Assembly: GCA_029945375.1 (NCBI GenBank)
Contig: CM057066.1
Coordinates: 806,001 to 870,000, forward strand
Origin: Agaricus subrufescens
Lineage: Eukaryota; Basidiomycota; Agaricomycetes; Agaricales; Agaricaceae
Direction: 5' to 3'
DNA: 64,000 bases
Each line of letters starts with the position of its first letter. Within the stretch, counting starts at the first letter, position 1. Positions 10,701-23,945 of the stretch are shown here, piece after piece. Position numbers and translations under genes: made by a program. The notes beneath the pieces were generated by a model, which was not told the DNA's origin, ran no database searches, and saw only the letters and a list, made by a program, of their open reading frames with translations.

Positions 10701-13700
10701 ATGCCTCCTCCGCACTCGCCCTCCCGCCCGTCCGACGACACCGATGACGACGACAACATCGATCCAGAGCTCCGTCTCCGCACCGTCCGCACCGCCGCCT
10801 CCGCCATCGCGGAATCCATCCTCTCAGAACAGCGCGCGGAACGCAGAAAGACCGTTCGCAACAGACGCTCGTTTTTCCGCAGGAGACATGCTGCGAAAAA
10901 GCACGAGGCCGCAGGGGCGCCGACGGTGTCCTCATCGGATGCGGCGCCGTCCAAGGAGATCCCTGGCCTCCGCAGGAATGTTTATGTCAACTATCCCCTC
11001 TCCCCTGCAGAGCTTGGCACCGATGGAGAGCCAAAGGTTCGCTATGTCAGAAACAAAGTCCGGACTACCAGTGCGTGCCAGCCGTTTCTTGTCCTCTGCT
11101 GTAATGACTCGCGTGGTAGAATACACCATCTTGACCTTTATCCCGAAAAACCTCTACGAGCAGTTCCGACGGTGAGCTAGCTCCTACTCGATCCATCTCC
11201 CTCTGGTTGACACTACTTCTTCATAGTGTCGCCAACCTCTTCTTCTTCTCTCTCGTCATCCTACAAGGTACACTGTTGCTTCTCCAACCCCCCCTTTCTG
11301 GTATCCATCACTTACACAGCAATCAGTGTTTCCCGTATTCGGGGCCCCAAACGGCTCTATAGCCGTCCTTCCCCTCGCATTTATCCTAGCCGTTACAGCC
11401 ATCAAAGATGGCATTGAAGATTACCGACGAGGTGTCATAGATGAACAGGTCAACACATCAGCCGCAACAAAACTGGCTGGCGGATGGAAAAACGTCAATC
11501 AGCCTACGGACCCTCGGACATGGCTTGAAAAGCTTCTAGGGCTTAATAGTCCTGGAAAGGTAACCAAGGGCATCAGAAAACTTAGGGAACGCGAAGCCGG
11601 CATCGCGAGACAGGAGCTCAAAGTTGTTTTAAGACAGGGCACTGATGATTCGACGACGTCCATGGACGATAATATGGGCAGCATTGACTTTTCGAGGGGC
11701 GCTAGTGGGAGGCGGTTGGAGGATATACAGAGTGTGGATTCGCATAGTTATCCACCCGGTATCCCTGTCGACCCTTCCAAGACTTCGCTATCAGATTCGA
11801 CAAAGGACTCGGGGGAGTATGGACATGGGAAATTCCATACGATTGGGTCGTTGTCCCAATACCAACAGTCGGTTCACTCGCAGTCGAGTTTTGGTGTTGT
11901 GGATTGGCGAAAGCATACTGGGGGTTCTGCGCATTGGGAGAGGACGTTGTGGAAGAAACTTGAGGTTGGAGATGTGGTCTTGTTGAGGGACAATGATCAA
12001 GTTCCAGCTGATATCGTTGTCCTCTCTACGTCGGACCCGGACGGCATGTGCTATCTCGAAACTAAAAATCTCGACGGGGAAACGAATTTGAAACCACGCA
12101 AAGCTATCAAGGCTACATCCACTATCTCATCCGAAGAGGATATCGAACGCTCGTCGTTTTACCTCGATTCGGAACCCCCGCATCAAAATTTGTACCTTTA
12201 CAACGGAGTTATTCGTTACAAGGATCCTCACACTTCTGAATCAAAACAACAGGGTGTCACTATCAATGAACTCTTACTTCGTGGTTGCGCTTTGAGGAAT
12301 ACCAATTGGGTTATCGGACTTGTGGTGTTTACGGGTTCGGATACCAAGATCATGTTGAATGGGGGTGATACTCCTTCGAAGAGGAGTAAGATTGAAAAGG
12401 AGACGAATTTCAATGTGATGATCAACTTTTGTTTTTTGTTGATCATGTGTTTGGTGTCGGCGATTATGAGCGGTGTGCAGGATGGCAAGACTGGGACTAG
12501 TGCAGAATTTTTTGAGGATGGGTCGGAGCCGAGTGATTCGCCTGTTGTCAATGCTATTGTTACATTTGCGTTAGTTGTTCATCTTTTCTCCTACAGCGAC
12601 TTTAACTAATTCTTCCCCGAACAGGTCGTGTCTTATCGCATTCCAGAACATCGTCCCTATATCCTTATACATCTCCATCGAAATCGTCAAAACCATCCAG
12701 GCGTACTTTATCTCTCAAGACGTGGACATGTATTATGGACCTTATGATACAGCCTGCGTACCCAAGACCTGGAATATCTCGGACGACCTTGGGCAGATTG
12801 AGTATATATTCTCGGACAAGACTGGGACTCTGACGCAGAATGTGATGGAGTTTCAGAAATGTTCTATTTCTGGAGTGGTTTATGGGGAGGGAATCACGGA
12901 GGCGCAACGTGGAGCTGCGATTCGCAATCACCAGCAGCAGCAGCAAGGCCCAACGAATCCTCAAGATCTCATTGATAACCTCGATAATATGAAGAGGGAG
13001 ATGATTTCTACTATGGAGAGGACGTTCAAGAATCGGTATTTGCAACCCAACAAAGTGACACTTGTCGCGCCACAATTGGCTCTTGATATGATGGATAAGA
13101 AGAATAAGCAGAGGAGCAATATAGTTGGGTTTTTTAGGGCGTTGGCGTTGTGTCATACAGCGTTGGCGGATAGGCCTGAACCGGTGAGGGAGCCTTATGT
13201 TGTGAATTATAAGGCGGAGTCGCCGGATGAGGCTGCGTTGGTTTCTGCTGCTAGGGATGCGGGGTTTGCGTTTGTGGGGAAGGTGAGGGATATGGTTGAG
13301 ATTGAGGTTATGGGGCAGGTTGAGAGGTGGACGCTTTTGAGGGTTTTAGAGTTTAATTCGACGAGGAAGAGGATGAGTGTTGTTGTTCGTGCGCCGGATG
13401 GGAGGATTATGTTGTATTGTAAAGGAGCGGATAGTGTGATTTATGCGAGGTTGAAGAGGGAGTTTGAGAGTGGGGAGGAGGAGGCGGAGGAGATGGGGTT
13501 GAGGGAGAAGACGAGTAGGGATATGGAGGGGTTTGCGAATAGTGGGTTGAGGACGTTGTGTATTGCGTATAGGTATTTGGGGGAGGAGGAGTATTTGAGT
13601 TGGAGTAGGGTGCATGATGCTGCGACTAGTGCGGTGGAGAATAGGGATGAGGAGATTGAGAAGGCGAATGAGGGTGTGGAGAGGGAGTTGAAGATTTTGG

Positions 13701-16606
13701 GGGCTACGGCGTTGGAGGATAAGTTGCAGGAGGGTGTGCCTGAGGCGATTGAGATGTTGCATCGGGCGGGGATTAAGTTGTGGATTTTGACTGGTGAGTG
13801 TGTTTTTATGTTTTTTTTGGCAGGTTTATTGAAAATTTTTGGGATAGGTGACAAACTACAAACGGCGATTGAGATTGGATATTCATGCAATTTATTGACG
13901 CAGTCGATGGAATTGATGATACTCTCTGCGGATTCGGTTGAACAGACGCGGTCGCAGATTGAGGCAGGGTTGAATAAGATTGCGTCTGTTTTGGGGCCGC
14001 CGAATTGGGAGCCGAAGAAGAGGGGGTTTGTGCCGGGGATGATGAGGGCGTCGTTTGCGGTGGTTATTGATGGGGATACGTTGAGGTTTGCGTTGATGCC
14101 GGAGGTGAAGGAGATGTTTTTGAATTTGGGGACGCAGTGTGAGACTGTTGTGTGTTGTAGGGTTAGTCCTGCACAGAAGGCTTTGACTGTTAATTTGGTG
14201 GGTTGTCGTTGTTTTTTTGGGCAAGGAGGGAGAAGATGGAATTGATTGATTTTTTTTTTTGGTAGGTCAAGGAAGGACGGAAGGCGATGACGTTGTCGAT
14301 TGGGGATGGGGCGAATGATGTTGCGATGATTCAGGAGGCGAATATTGGATGTGGATTGTTTGGGTTGGAGGGATCGCAGGCGGCTATGTCTGCTGATTAT
14401 GCGTTTGGGCAGTTTAGGTTTTTGACCAAGTTGTTGTTGGTTCATGGGAGGTGGTCGTATCAGCGTGTGGCGGAGATGCATAGTAATTTCTTTTACAAGG
14501 TGCGGTAGTTTTTTGTTTTTGGGGATGGGGAGGAAGACTGATTGGCGCGGCGTTTTTTTTTAGAATGTGATTTGGACGTTTGCGATGTTTTGGTTTTTGC
14601 CTTTTAACAGGTGAGTTTTTTTGTGTGTGTTGGTGGTGTGATGTGGGGACTGATGGGCTTTTTTTTTTTGTTGTGTAGTTTTGATGCGACGTATCTGTAT
14701 CAATATACTTTCATCCTTTTGTATAACCTTGTATTCACCTCACTTCCTGTTATCGTACTCGGAGGTACGCAAAACTAATCTTCTCTCTTTTCTTTTCCCG
14801 TTATAACTCACATATCTTTTATAGCATTCGACCAGGACATCAACGCGAAAGCGGCATTGGCATTCCCGCAACTCTATATCCGAGGGATCCGGGGACTGGA
14901 ATACACGCGGACGAAATTTTGGTTTTACATTGGGGATGGGTTGTATCAATCCGTGATTGTGTATTTTATACCTTATTTGGTATGGCAGTTGGGGATACCG
15001 GTGTCGTGGAATGGGAGGACTATTGAGAGTTTGGCGGATTTTGGGACGACGGTTGCTGTTGCTGCTATTGTTTCGGCGAATAGTTATGTGGGGATGAATA
15101 CTCATTAGTGAGTTTTTTTTTGTGGTTTTTTGGTTTTTTGGTTTTTTTTGGGAGGGAGGCTGATAACTTCTTTTTTTTTTTTTTTTTTTTTAGTTGGACG
15201 GTTATTACGTGGATTGTGGTTGTGGGATCGACGGTGGTGATGATGCTTTGGATATTGATATACTCGTTTTTTATGAGTATTGATTTTGTCCATGAGGTTT
15301 TGATTTTGTTTGGGGGGGTGCAGTTTTGGGCTACGGTTTTGTTTACGAGTATCGTTGCTCTCGGTGCGTCTTTTTTTTTACTTATTATTATTCTTATTTT
15401 TGAAATGACGAACTTATTGTTGTTATTTATTTTACAGCTCCCAGGTTTATTTTCAACTTCATTTCGACGGTGTATTACCCTCTGGATAAGGATATTGTGA
15501 GGGAGATGTGGGTTATGGGGCATTTGAAGGATGATCTGGGGATTGAACATCGGAATGTGAAGAAGAATAAGAAGAGGGAGTTTGGTGGTGGTGGTGGTGG
15601 TAATAGGAGGGGGTCGAGTTCGGAGGTGGAGGGGAGTAATTTGGAGGCTGCGCCGATGTTTTTGGAACAGCATAGTCGGTCGATGTCGGAGTTGTCGGGG
15701 GCTAATGTGCCTTATGAGGAGACGAAGATGGGGACGCCACAGTTGTCGCCTTATATTGGTGGTGAGGGGTTGTCGTCGCCGTTGTTGAAGACGGGGCAGT
15801 CTTCGAGTGTTGCTTTGGGACAGTCACCGGTTTTGGTGAATTCGATGTTGGCGCCTGGGAGTGGTGGTGGTGGTGGGGCGAGGATGGATGCGGTTTCGCC
15901 GCAGCCTTCGTATTATTCTGTTTCGGATTTGCCGCCGCCTTCGCCACAGCCTCCGACGAAGTTTAGACTTGCTTCTGGGGAGGTTACGGTTGGGCCGTCG
16001 TCGGGGGTGAATTATGGTTCGATGGCTGGGTCGATGATGGAGGCGTCACCGCCGCCGCCGCCGATTGTTATACATGAATCGGAGGGTGGGCCGGCTTTGA
16101 TTGGGGGAGCGAGTGGGCTTATTAGGAGGTTGAGTGGGAGTGGGTCGAGTAGTGGTGGTGGGAGTGGGGAGAATGAGGTTTATGAGATGAGGGTGAGGAG
16201 TCCACCACAGTTGCATCCACGTCCAGAGTTATCGCCACCGTCGTCGCCGCGGCGGCATAGGCAGTATGAGGAGTCGCGATTTGAGCAGCAGCATGGTGCG
16301 GGTAGGGCGGAGAGTTCTGCTTCGTTTGTTTCGCAGACGACGGCTGAGGGGTATGCTACTGCTGAAGAGGAAGATGAGCAGTTTTGGTTGGAGGGGAGTG
16401 AAGGTGAGGATCTACGGGAGAGAGATCAGGCGCATCAGCGGCGGCAATCGGGTGAGAGGGTTTCTGAGGAGACGGCGAGACCGAGCTATGATAGGGATAC
16501 CATCATGGGTGTTGCTGGTGTTGTTGGGCAGCAGCATGATCGACAGATAGGTGCTGCGAGTTCTGTGACGGCTGAGGCTTGGAACACGATGGGAAGGGCA
16601 GTGTAG
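10701..16606 (+). CDS. P4-type phospholipid-transporting ATPase (aminophospholipid flippase, Dnf1/Dnf2-like)
   Basis: P4-ATPases move phospholipids to the cytosolic leaflet of plasma, Golgi or endosomal membranes, normally with a Cdc50-type beta subunit. Twelve exons (10701-11070, 11120-11171, 11227-11267, 11327-12569, 12625-13793, 13848-14197, 14266-14499, 14564-14610, 14679-14764, 14825-15107, 15194-15363, 15438-16606) join in frame to 1737 residues. Seen in order: [18 protein letters not shown] before TM1, the P4 signature [17 protein letters not shown] in TM4, the phosphorylated Asp in [47 protein letters not shown] and six C-terminal membrane segments. The charged N-terminus and the roughly 375-residue Pro/Ser/Gly-rich cytosolic tail make it longer than most relatives. 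Vacuolar-Golgi Drs2 types have shorter tails, so the Dnf branch is likelier. Confidence 0.96.
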
Positions 16607-17460
16607 GTCTGATTTGTTATTGATAGATAAAATGGATGGATGGATGGACATTTGCTTGGATTTTTTTTTTTTGGTTCGTGTTAATCTTTTTTTAATCTGA
16701 GCTTTTTCTTCAGATTTAACATACTATTTTTTTTTCTTACTTACTTTCTTTCTTAGTTTGAATGTGCTGAATATGTATTTTGAGTTGTTACTTATAATTC
16801 TATAAACCACATCCTCTCCCGTTTTTACCTTTTTTTCTTTTCGAGTTCATTTTTTTTCCCCTTTAATTTTGTGATCTGTAGATATTTATTTTATCTTTAT
16901 CCACGGTCATCGCTACAACTATTATTCCCATTTGTAATGGACTTTTGGAACATTTTTTCTGGAGCTGGCTTGGATATGACTATTCATGGAAATTGCATAC
17001 CCGCCCTTGGCGGATAATTCAGTGGGGTTTGTCAGATGATGACGCAGGCGATCCAAATTGGTGAGGGGGGTATGGAGAGAGATGTTCGGTGGCCGGTGGT
17101 CTGTGGACCAACCTGGCCATGAGAGATGCTCCGCCGGTGTGAATATCGACGAGGGCTTGCGTGGAAAATGATGTGTCCGGGCCGGGAACTGGCAGGGACG
17201 GATTACCGGTGAAGTCAGGTTCCTTATATGTAATCATCGCTAGATATCTGAGAGGGGGGGAATGTCCCACAAGAAGAAGATAGATAGGTTGTGAGGTGAT
17301 GATGGATATGTACATATTTGATGAACAGAGGTACAGCTATCGGGAATTATCGGTGGGGGGAGAGTTACGGATCGAGTTCAGTTACTGGTTGGCAACTTTT
17401 TGTTTGTTGCTATTCTTGCACAGGTAATGCATTTCCACTCCTTGACTCTAATCCCCCATC
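16607..17460. other. Intergenic region between the P4-ATPase and the zinc-cluster regulator
   Basis: Begins with T-rich 3' flank (many T runs at 16650-16900), followed by the presumed promoter of the transcription factor. No supportable gene, RNA or repeat was found. Confidence 0.6.
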
Positions 17461-20400
17461 ATGCCTCCCGTTACGACTCAGGATACGCAGGAACAGCAAC
17501 AGTCTCAGTCTTCCTCGTCGTCTTCTATACTCAAGGAACGACGATTTAAACTTAGCAGGTGGGTGCTCGTCGTGCGCTGTGGTGTTTTGAGGCTTAGATA
17601 TGTGGTTCTTTTATAGGGCGTGTGACCGATGTCGGTGAGCTCTGGTGTTAGGCGTGCTGCATCGTTGACGCACCTCTGAGACTTTTTGATAGTCGGAGAA
17701 GGATCAAGTGCGATGAGGGGCATCCATGTCAGGCCTGCCTCACGGCCAATTCGGCTTGTACGTTTGAGGAGCCGGGGAAGAGGACTCATCCACATAAATC
17801 AAAGTGCGCCTTTTTGACTTGATATCGATATGTGGTGATTGGTTTAATGGGCGGTGTAGGCGGACGGCGACTCTGGAGGATCGTATGCATCATTTGGAAA
17901 CACTTATTCATGCTATTCCACCGGCTGTCTTTGCCGCTGGTGGGGTGGTACCGCCGACTTCGACGCTCAACGCCCCTGAACCCACCTCCAGTCCTATTGT
18001 CCCGTTCATGCACCCTTCGAATATGCCCCCGGGCGTGCCTCCTCCGTCGCTCCATGTCTTTCCCTTGACAGGCCCATCCGCTCATTTTACGAGGGAGCCC
18101 AAGATTGAAGAGAGGCAAAGCAGCCCACAAATGTCTTTCGGATCTTTCTTCGGCGGTCCTTATGGATCACAGAGTCAAATTCAGAATCCTGATCAACTGG
18201 CGGAAGCGACTTCGAGGATGTCTTTAACTGCTTCTTATCTGTATTTTGACGATGAAGGTGTCACCCGCTGGCAGGGTGAAACTTCTGGGTTTCCTGTTCT
18301 TGATTTGCTTGTTGAACAACATGCGCCGGCGCATAATCGCGTTGCCAATCCTCGGCCGCGTTCTCAATCCACATCCTCTGTTAACCCAGATGACAAGATG
18401 GCCAGTGCTAGCAACGCTGATTGGTTCCCAGACCGATCTTTGCACCGCACGGACATGAACCCTCAATCACTTTGGAAACTTATCACGTCGTATATTGTGC
18501 CAGAGTTGATGGACAGGTGACTTTTTTTTAATTTATGTGATGTCCGAGGCAGTTCGTTTGCTCACATTTTGTCAGCCTAGTTCAGTGTTATTTATCCACG
18601 TCATATTACATTCTTCCTTTTCTCCATGTTCCCACATTCTTGGCTGTGAGCACTTATTTTCTTGATCATAGTCCCATGTCTAACAAATGTCTTTCCTACG
18701 TCTCGCTTACTTCTTCTAGGATTATGGCAACCCACAAAAATGGGGAGAACCGGGCTTTGCGGCTTTCATTGTTGCAATCTGTTGTCTGGCATCTCGCCAT
18801 ATGGACGATCCTCGCGTGCGAGCCAATCCTAATGATACTATCTCCGCGGGTGTCCATTGGTTCGAATTGTTCAATCGACTCCGGATACTCCCTACATCTG
18901 ATCGACCTACGCTCTACAATATCCAAGCAAACCTCGTGGTCGCAGTTTACGCCGTGGGATTGGGACGCATCTCTAGAGCAGCCGCGATACTTGCTGAGGC
19001 TGTGACGATGTGCATTGATGTTGGGCTCCATCGCTCGGCTGACACGTACGATCTCTTTGACCCCATCGAAGACGAGGTCCGAAAGCGTACCTTTTGGTGC
19101 GTCTACATATGGGATAAACAGCTAGGAGCCCATTTTGGACGGCCTTCAATGCTTCGTCTGAGAGACTGCGATGTTTCTGAGCCTTCTCCTGTGGATGATG
19201 AATTCATAACACGAGAGTCGATTGAGACGCCCCCGCCAGGAACCGAGTGTAGGCTGAGCGCCTTCATTGTGTCCTTGAGGATCATGGTGGTACTGGAATC
19301 TGTGTTGGATGTTCCACCTTGTCGACAATCTGATGACTCGAAATCCTTCCTGCTGCGGGCGACGAACGTATTACATGGAGTACGGAAATTCAAGCCTATG
19401 CGGGAGGAGGAGGCGTTACTAGACGAGATTCACCGTGATATTCCAGCATTTTGGGCCCACACTCCCGAAACTGTGAATAGCGATGATACAATTCGTCTTA
19501 CGCAGGCAGAGCGGCTGCATTGCGCCGAGCAGTTCGTGCGGCTCTTGATCTATCGGCACCGATTCTCAGAGTACCTTGCCGAAAGGACAAGTGGAACCCA
19601 CGAGGATGAGCAGACTGATGCAGAAAAGGAAGCGCTCGTTGCCGCGCATAGTGCTGCTCTTCAGATTGTCGCCGCGCATGTCAACATAGCCAAAAAAGGT
19701 CTCATGACCTATTGTAAGCTTTTCCTGTTCCTTATTTCTAACGGAAGCTCTGAATATGGTTACAGATGGAGTGCATGTGATTCACCAATTAACGCAAGCT
19801 GGTCGTACATTGGTTGCTATTTTGCTTTGTTGTAAGTCTGATGCGCTACAATCACTGATACCCTCTGGTTTGGATGCCCTGCGATCCTGTATTACGCTGC
19901 TGCGACGATTCAGTGGTCGTTACATCTGTGGCTTACGTTCAGGTGACCTCATGGAGGAATTCTGTCGATGTAAGTCCTATTGATAGCTTATCTAATTCAA
20001 GAATTGAAACTCACACTCGTGTTGGGCATATTCAGTGACTCAAATACCCCTTGGGGATCTTGCGAACGGCACGAGGCCGAGCACCCCCTCACCATCGTCA
20101 CGTCCGGCTTGGATACGTCCTATTAGAAAAAAGGCCCCCTCGGCATCCCTGTCTAATCACAGTGCTGGTTCATCCTCTCCTCATAATAGCAGCCCTGAAG
20201 CTTTCTCGCCCTCGGAGTTTTTCAACAGTAACGAACCGGCCAAGCCTACCTCTCCATTTACTAATTCTTCCTCCGCACCTGCTCCGACAGCAACGACTCA
20301 ACTATCGCCATCGATTCAGTATCATGGTCCTAATCTCCCGCCCCCTGTTGCTCCCACGTCTTTCAACATGGGAATGGATGTGATCCAGGAAGACCCACAG

Positions 20401-20679
20401 CTTTATTTGTCGCATGGAGACATGGTGAACCTCTCGCTTTTCAATGACGGAGCAATTGACGTCAATCAACTGTTCTCATCGGATTTCACTATTCCTGTCA
20501 GTGGGCCCGGCCAACAACGTCCACAACAGGGACCGTGCCCACCGGATACTCCGCAAACGCCCTCATCGGTTGGCGATCGACAGGGAGGTGGCGGTGGTGC
20601 TAGTGGGAATATACTTTCCTCTTCTAGTGCGGGGTTCAGCGGTGCAAATACGTATATCAAGATGCCAGTTTCGTCGTAA
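17461..20679 (+). CDS. Zn2Cys6 fungal-specific transcription factor
   Basis: A binuclear zinc-cluster DNA-binding regulator. Eight exons (17461-17558, 17617-17634, 17693-17803, 17860-18516, 18576-18645, 18720-19713, 19766-19969, 20036-20679) join in frame to 931 residues. The cluster is ACDRCRRRRIKC then [16 protein letters not shown] (CX2CX6CX5CX2CX6C, residues about 34-60) and is itself interrupted by two introns. A short dimerisation coil ([15 protein letters not shown]) follows. The fungal-specific regulatory domain occupies the middle (for example [22 protein letters not shown]), and a conserved late block reads [24 protein letters not shown]. The C-terminal exon is Ser/Pro/Thr-rich, typical of an activation domain. 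Target genes cannot be deduced; the neighbours are not an obvious regulon. Confidence 0.95.
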
Positions 20680-21980
20680 TGGCGGTGTAAGTTACATCTC
20701 CGTTTTCTACCTATGGCTGTTTTTCTTCTCAGACTTGCGTGCACTTCATACTCTACCAAATCCTGACTGGGGATTTTGGGTGTATGTCGTGCTGTACTTT
20801 TTTTTTTTTTTGACCTTGTACTCTTGGTCTTTTGTGATTTCACAATGTAACCACCTTTCTCATTTATTACTCTTTTTAACCGTTGGGTGTTTGTAATCTT
20901 AATAAGTTTGGCTCTGCTGGACATGAATGTATACAGAAAATGTTTGTAGTAATTATCGATTATTTTCTTTGTGCAAAACTGTTAGCAAATGACTCACGAG
21001 GGAATGCTTTCCGGGGTAAGGCGGATTCGGTTTCAAACAAAGTTCGATGTACTCAGCTCCCTGAGAAACAGGTACGTTGAGTAGTCACTTGGCAGTGACT
21101 GTTGAATGGGCAACCGGGTGTTTCAATATTTGAGTGGAAAGGGTGAAAATCCCGAGAGGTAACGCTACATTTCTGTTGTCAAGCCACCAATTCACGTCCA
21201 TGTGTAAGTGCTGTACGTTTTCTAACGTCTCAGCGTAACCCTACGCCCCTCCTTGGGGTCAGACCTGGAGACGAGGAATGTGGAAATCACGTGAGGGCAA
21301 CAGATCATTGAGATCAACCCAATTACGGCGGTTGCTTTGTCTTGCTGTCCATTAGCCATGGGCCCATGACGGAAACTGGTCTCAAATAGGGCGTTGCTTT
21401 CAACATAGGGTACGCATCTTGTCGAACGCAAAGTAAGTGGATCAGAAATTCCTGGCGGTTCCTCTTCATGCCGTGTCACAGCTTCTGTCTGACTTGCCCC
21501 TCTATATAGACTTTGCGTCGCTCGCACGATTTCGTTCTCATCCAAAAATGGCCTGCTGGATACGTGTTGCTCAGCCCTTCTGGTGCCGTTTTTCCTCCCT
21601 CGGGGAACTCCTTCCAGAAGGGGAGGGGAACAATTAGTTTTAGCGTTTGCCACTTTGGCAGACCCTACCTAACTCACAATTGTGATCGTGGGCCAATTTT
21701 GTTTTTAGTACACCTGTTTTTCACACGGGGATGTTAACAATAAGGCGTTCGGGTTCGCTTCCAGGGCTCGGGTTTTTGACAGTGCCCGATATAGCACCTT
21801 TTTGTTCTTGGCGATGGTGGAAAAGACAAAAAGCGAGATTGCTACTTATATCTCCTGGGTGTGTGTGTCATAAGCCCTACTCTCCCCGCTATCTTTGATA
21901 CCTTGACCCTCCGCTACTTTGTCGAGGATAACCCTCCCACCTTGAAGGAGCTCTAACCTACTACGACGTTGCTCTTGCCA
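20680..21980. other. Intergenic region between the zinc-cluster regulator and the F-box gene
   Basis: Holds the 3' flank of the regulator (T run near 20800) and about 1 kb upstream of the F-box gene. A 143-codon minus frame at 21222-21653 has no recognisable domain or splice context. Nothing else supportable is present. Confidence 0.55.
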
Positions 21981-23708
21981 ATGTATTCCCCAAGACAGTC
22001 GATGGTTGATTGTTTGCCGGTTGAGCTTTTGGCTCATATTTTTGCGCTGGCGACGCATGGAGAGGAGGACCACTCGTTTAGCCGGTATTCGCCTTATCGT
22101 CCTGCTTTTGATACGGCTTCTGTCAAGGTGCCTGTTGTGGTTTCTTGCGTTAGTCGGCATTGGAGGAATGTTGCTGTTCATACGGCGGCTTTGTGGACGA
22201 GTTTGTGTGTTACGGCGGAGATGATTAGGGAGGATGGGTGCGGACGAAGTTATTTGGATACTTCGTTCCTTGAACTTTATCTTCATCGTTCGAGGATGTA
22301 TCCGCTTGATATTCTTATTGATGCTCGAGACCCGGATTGGGATATCAGTTTGGCCGAACCAAGGTGAGTTTCTATCTATTTCTATTGGTTTCTAACGATC
22401 TGATTTAATGTTGTAAGGACACCGTTTCCATGTAGTGATGATGTTTATAACCCGTTGTTTGGTTCATCTCACATGCTGGAATCCTTGAACGGCTTGTTGC
22501 CTCATATACACCGGTGGAGATCTCTGGAGATCCTCACTGATGTATGGGCACCCATGTTTGTTGCACTCCATCGCATCAACCCTTTTCTTATGGCCTACGG
22601 CGCTCCGCGACTAGAATCCCTCTCCCTGTCTCGCTGTAATGAATACGTCAGCTATTCACCGGAATTTCACCCCAAAAGCATGAAAAATGCACCACTTTTC
22701 TCTTTCGATCAACATCATACTCCTGCGTCTACACAAAACCTCAATCATCCTCTTCCCAGTCTACGCTATCTTAAACTGCAGGGCGTGCATGCGGATTGGA
22801 CTGGACTAGGAGAACTGTTGAGCCGAAGGGTCGATGGTAGCTTGACGTCCTTGGAGATCGATTATCATTGCCGCGAAGTAAGGCCTTCGCTAGAGGAGTT
22901 TTATCAGATCCTCGCGTCAAGTTCAAAGCTCGAAACGTTGACCATTTCAGGGTCGGGACCGGCGGTGACCGACTTTGATGATGATGTCACTTTGGTTCAA
23001 CACGAGTGTCGACCTATCTTTCTTCCGTACCTGAAGAAGATGACTCTTGGATATCGTGACATGGCGGAGTGTCAGACGATTTTGGAGATGTTGTGTGCTC
23101 CTAATGTGAAGACGTTTAGTCTCGAGGATGTCACGCACGTTGCTGATCCGCAAGAAGTTGATGTTGGACCTATACTCGCTTATCTTGGTACAGGACATTT
23201 TGGAGAGTTTGAGCAGAAGAAGAATTTGGCTTCTGGACAATCACCTCGCGGGGTGTTTCCGGGAATCAGCACACTCTCGCTGTCCTCGATCAAGGCACAG
23301 CAGCAGCCGTTGAATGCTTTCTTGAATTCTCTTCAGAACCTTCGGGATTTAACGCTCTCGAAGATGGATTTGGAGGAGTCGATTCCTTCGCTTGTGCCCT
23401 CTTGCCTAAACACCAACGATGGTTCTATCATTTGTCCCTGTCCTCGGCTCGAGAACCTTACTCTCAGCCATGTTGATTCCGAGCAAGTGGATCAATGCCA
23501 TTCTATCATCTCCTTCGTTGATAGGGCTAGACGGAGTAGGGGATCTTCACCTTTGAAGACGCTTGATATCCAGACAACGCCAAATTGGGACGAAGAAGAC
23601 GAGGACGAGGATATGGAGGGGGAGTTAGAGTATTGTCCTGGCGGGGTGTTTAACGATCCCGAGTTTGACCAGTACTATGCTGGTGTTGCTGCCCTGCAAC
23701 ACCGATGA
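21981..23708 (+). CDS. F-box-like protein with leucine-rich C-terminus
   Basis: F-box proteins are substrate adaptors of SCF ubiquitin ligases. Two exons (21981-22363 and 22418-23708) join in frame to 557 residues. The N-terminus carries an F-box-like segment, VDCLPVELLAHIFALAT, followed by VSCVSRHWRNVAVHTAALW (residues about 8-65), the pattern typical of the large agaricomycete F-box family. The remainder has irregular leucine-rich segments such as LRYLKLQGVHADWTGLGELL and LRDLTLSKMDLE, and ends in an acidic Glu/Asp patch. The ATG at 21981 is the first in frame before the F-box. The ligand is unknown. Such genes are usually numerous and rapidly evolving in mushrooms. Confidence 0.85.
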
Positions 23709-23945
23709 AAATTTTTTCGATTTTCGAACTTGTTGTATTAGTATATCCTTTATCATTATTGTTGTTGTACTATGTATCTTGTGTCAAATAGACAGGGGTC
23801 CCGGAGCTATCCCGAAGTTGATCAGTCCTGTAAACGAGTGACTCGGGTCTGGTGCTAGCTGCCGCTGTCCCGTTGATCGATCCGATGATGTTTGTTTGCT
23901 GTTCATTACCCGCACTCTGTCCAGCTTCCTTTCCTCCCTAACACC

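Noticed and set aside
13441..14481. 346-codon minus-strand open frame inside the P4-ATPase
   Set aside because: It is the antisense shadow of G/T-biased codons; the plus-strand frame contains all flippase motifs and splices cleanly.
15065..15673. 202-codon minus-strand open frame rich in Lys/Thr/His
   Set aside because: Covers introns and exons of the P4-ATPase C-terminus on the other strand; composition follows the poly-T intron tracts.
19832..19925. Intron with donor GTAAGT inside the zinc-cluster regulator
   Set aside because: No acceptor fits, and reading through preserves the conserved block [17 protein letters not shown].
21222..21653. 143-codon minus-strand frame upstream of the F-box gene
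   Set aside because: No recognisable domain, no plausible introns or promoter, and composition like the surrounding spacer.
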